From: Moraxella pluranimalium
GTDB taxonomy: Bacteria > Pseudomonadota > Gammaproteobacteria > Pseudomonadales > Moraxellaceae
Direction of reading: 5' to 3'
DNA length: 24,055 nucleotides
Assembly: GCF_002014825.1 (NCBI RefSeq)
Contig: NZ_MUYU01000011.1
Span: 1 to 24,055, forward strand
Shown in pieces: positions 23,273-24,055 of the stretch. The stretch's first letter is position 1. Each line of letters starts with the position of its first letter. The notes beneath the pieces are model-generated. The model did not search any database and was not told the origin of the DNA. It was given only the letters and a program-made list of their open reading frames with translations. The position numbers and the translations under genes are program-made.

Positions 23273-23995
23273 ATGACCACAGTTTCAAAATCACTTATTG
23301 CCATCGCTTTGGCGACTGCCTTGAGCGCTTGTAATCAGCCTGCCACCGATACCGCCACCGAGCAAGCACCACAAGCACAAACTGACCAAAACAAAACAGA
23401 TACTCAAAATACCACACACAACGCCCACGCTCATCACGATACCGCCAAGCCAATGGCAGCGCACACCAGTGAGTATATGCAGTCGATGAGCACCATGCAC
23501 GATGCGATGATGGCAGCGGCGACCAAAGCCAATGCCGATGTTGCCTTTGTCGATGGTATGATTCCACATCACCAAGGGGCGATTGAGATGGCGAAAATCC
23601 AGCTTAAATACGGCAAAGATGCCACCATGCGTAAGCTTGCCCAAGACATCATCGATGCACAGCAAACCGAGATTGAGTTTATGCAAAATTGGCTCACCAC
23701 CGCCAAAGACAAAGATGCCACCAATGCCGACAGCGAGCACGCCAAAGCTTATCTGGCTGATATGAGTATGCACGATGCGATGATGGCAGGGGTGCATCAT
23801 GATGATGCTGATGTTGCCTTTGCCCAAGGGATGATTCCACATCATCAAGGGGCAGTGGCGATGGCAAAAACCCAGCTCAAATACGGTCAAGATGACCAAA
23901 TCCGAAACCTAGCCCAAGGCATCATCGATGCCCAAGACCCAGAGATTGTCTTGATGAAAGAATGGCTTGCCAACAAGGGTATCGTAAGCAAATAA
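23273..23995 (+). CDS. Lipoprotein with two DUF305 domains, probable periplasmic copper-binding protein
   Basis: A 240-residue lipoprotein: signal sequence with lipobox LSAC and lipid-bearing C20, then a flexible Thr/Gln/Ala/His-rich linker (21-66). Two copies of a His/Met-rich DUF305 (ferritin-like helical) domain follow at about 75-141 and 166-232. Each contains MHDAMMA, DVAF, GMIPHHQGA, LKYG and AQ.IIDAQ. The copies are 91 residues apart and share 22 identical bases at 23495-23516 and 23768-23789, so the gene arose by internal duplication. DUF305 includes the cyanobacterial copper-binding CopM. The MIPHHQG and repeated Met residues are plausible Cu(I) ligands. The ATG at 23273 has TTAGGAG upstream; the frame extends upstream through the promoter and is not coding there. 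Expected role: copper sequestration or handover in the envelope. Metal specificity is inferred from CueR. Confidence 0.88.
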   Translation: MTTVSKSLIAIALATALSACNQPATDTATEQAPQAQTDQNKTDTQNTTHNAHAHHDTAKPMAAHTSEYMQSMSTMHDAMMAAATKANADVAFVDGMIPHHQGAIEMAKIQLKYGKDATMRKLAQDIIDAQQTEIEFMQNWLTTAKDKDATNADSEHAKAYLADMSMHDAMMAGVHHDDADVAFAQGMIPHHQGAVAMAKTQLKYGQDDQIRNLAQGIIDAQDPEIVLMKEWLANKGIVSK

Positions 23996-24055
23996 GCCAA
24001 AACTTGCTTAACCAATACCAAACAAAATGCCGATGAATTTGAACCGCACCCCAAA

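Noticed and set aside
23291..23899. 202-codon open frame opposite the DUF305 gene, seemingly membrane-like with repeats
   Set aside because: Its repeats mirror the DUF305 duplication, and the His/Ile/Gly-rich sequence is the reverse reading of the sense codons.
1..24055. CRISPR arrays, tRNA or rRNA genes
   Set aside because: No evenly spaced short repeats and no cloverleaf or rRNA signature were seen on either strand by reading; a tRNAscan or Rfam search was not possible.

Overview
The window looks like a piece of a gammaproteobacterial chromosome, most likely Moraxellaceae (Moraxella or a close relative). Support for this: tyrS divergent from anmK, a CatM/BenM-like LysR regulator, an AcnD/PrpF-type methylcitrate cluster, and moderate GC content with several AT-rich inserts. 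The species call is inference; the gene families are read directly from the sequence.

Layout. (1) 1-960: an AT-rich gene for a membrane-anchored, coiled-coil nuclease of the Holliday-junction-resolvase-related family, with a long inverted repeat at each end. (2) 975-3670: housekeeping tyrS (-) and anmK (+), divergent. (3) 4050-16960: a methylcitrate (propionate catabolism) cluster, all on the + strand: lysR, prpB, a TauE/SafE-type permease, prpC, two exported proteins of unknown function, acnD, a DUF262/DUF1524 defence-type nuclease, and prpF. (4) 17069-20600: a class I aminotransferase, a second LysR regulator and a ChaA-type cation/proton antiporter, all on the - strand. (5) 20778-24000: an ABC exporter and a CueR-type copper sensor on the - strand, divergent from a lipoprotein with two DUF305 domains on the + strand.

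How the genes work together. PrpC joins propionyl-CoA and oxaloacetate. AcnD plus PrpF replace PrpD in dehydrating 2-methylcitrate, and PrpB cleaves 2-methylisocitrate to pyruvate and succinate. prpE is not in the window. The pathway genes are interrupted three times by non-pathway genes. At the right end, CueR sits beside a promoter with the 19-bp spacer typical of MerR-family targets, and that promoter reads into the His/Met-rich lipoprotein. This makes a compact candidate copper-response pair.

The most striking structure is upstream of acnD. The ribosome-binding site and first codons of acnD occur three times: diverged at 8289, exactly at 9119-9164, and at the true gene at 11087-11132. Each extra copy closes after 15-16 codons and is followed within 13-16 bases by the start of a secreted-protein gene. 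This suggests serial insertion of cargo genes at the 5' end of acnD, with the start of acnD rebuilt each time. Recombination across the 46-bp exact repeats would cleanly remove the WG-repeat gene. Other points of interest are a restriction-type nuclease inside the prp operon, a nested three-helix leader upstream of chaA, and the palindrome that overlaps the promoter of the first gene.
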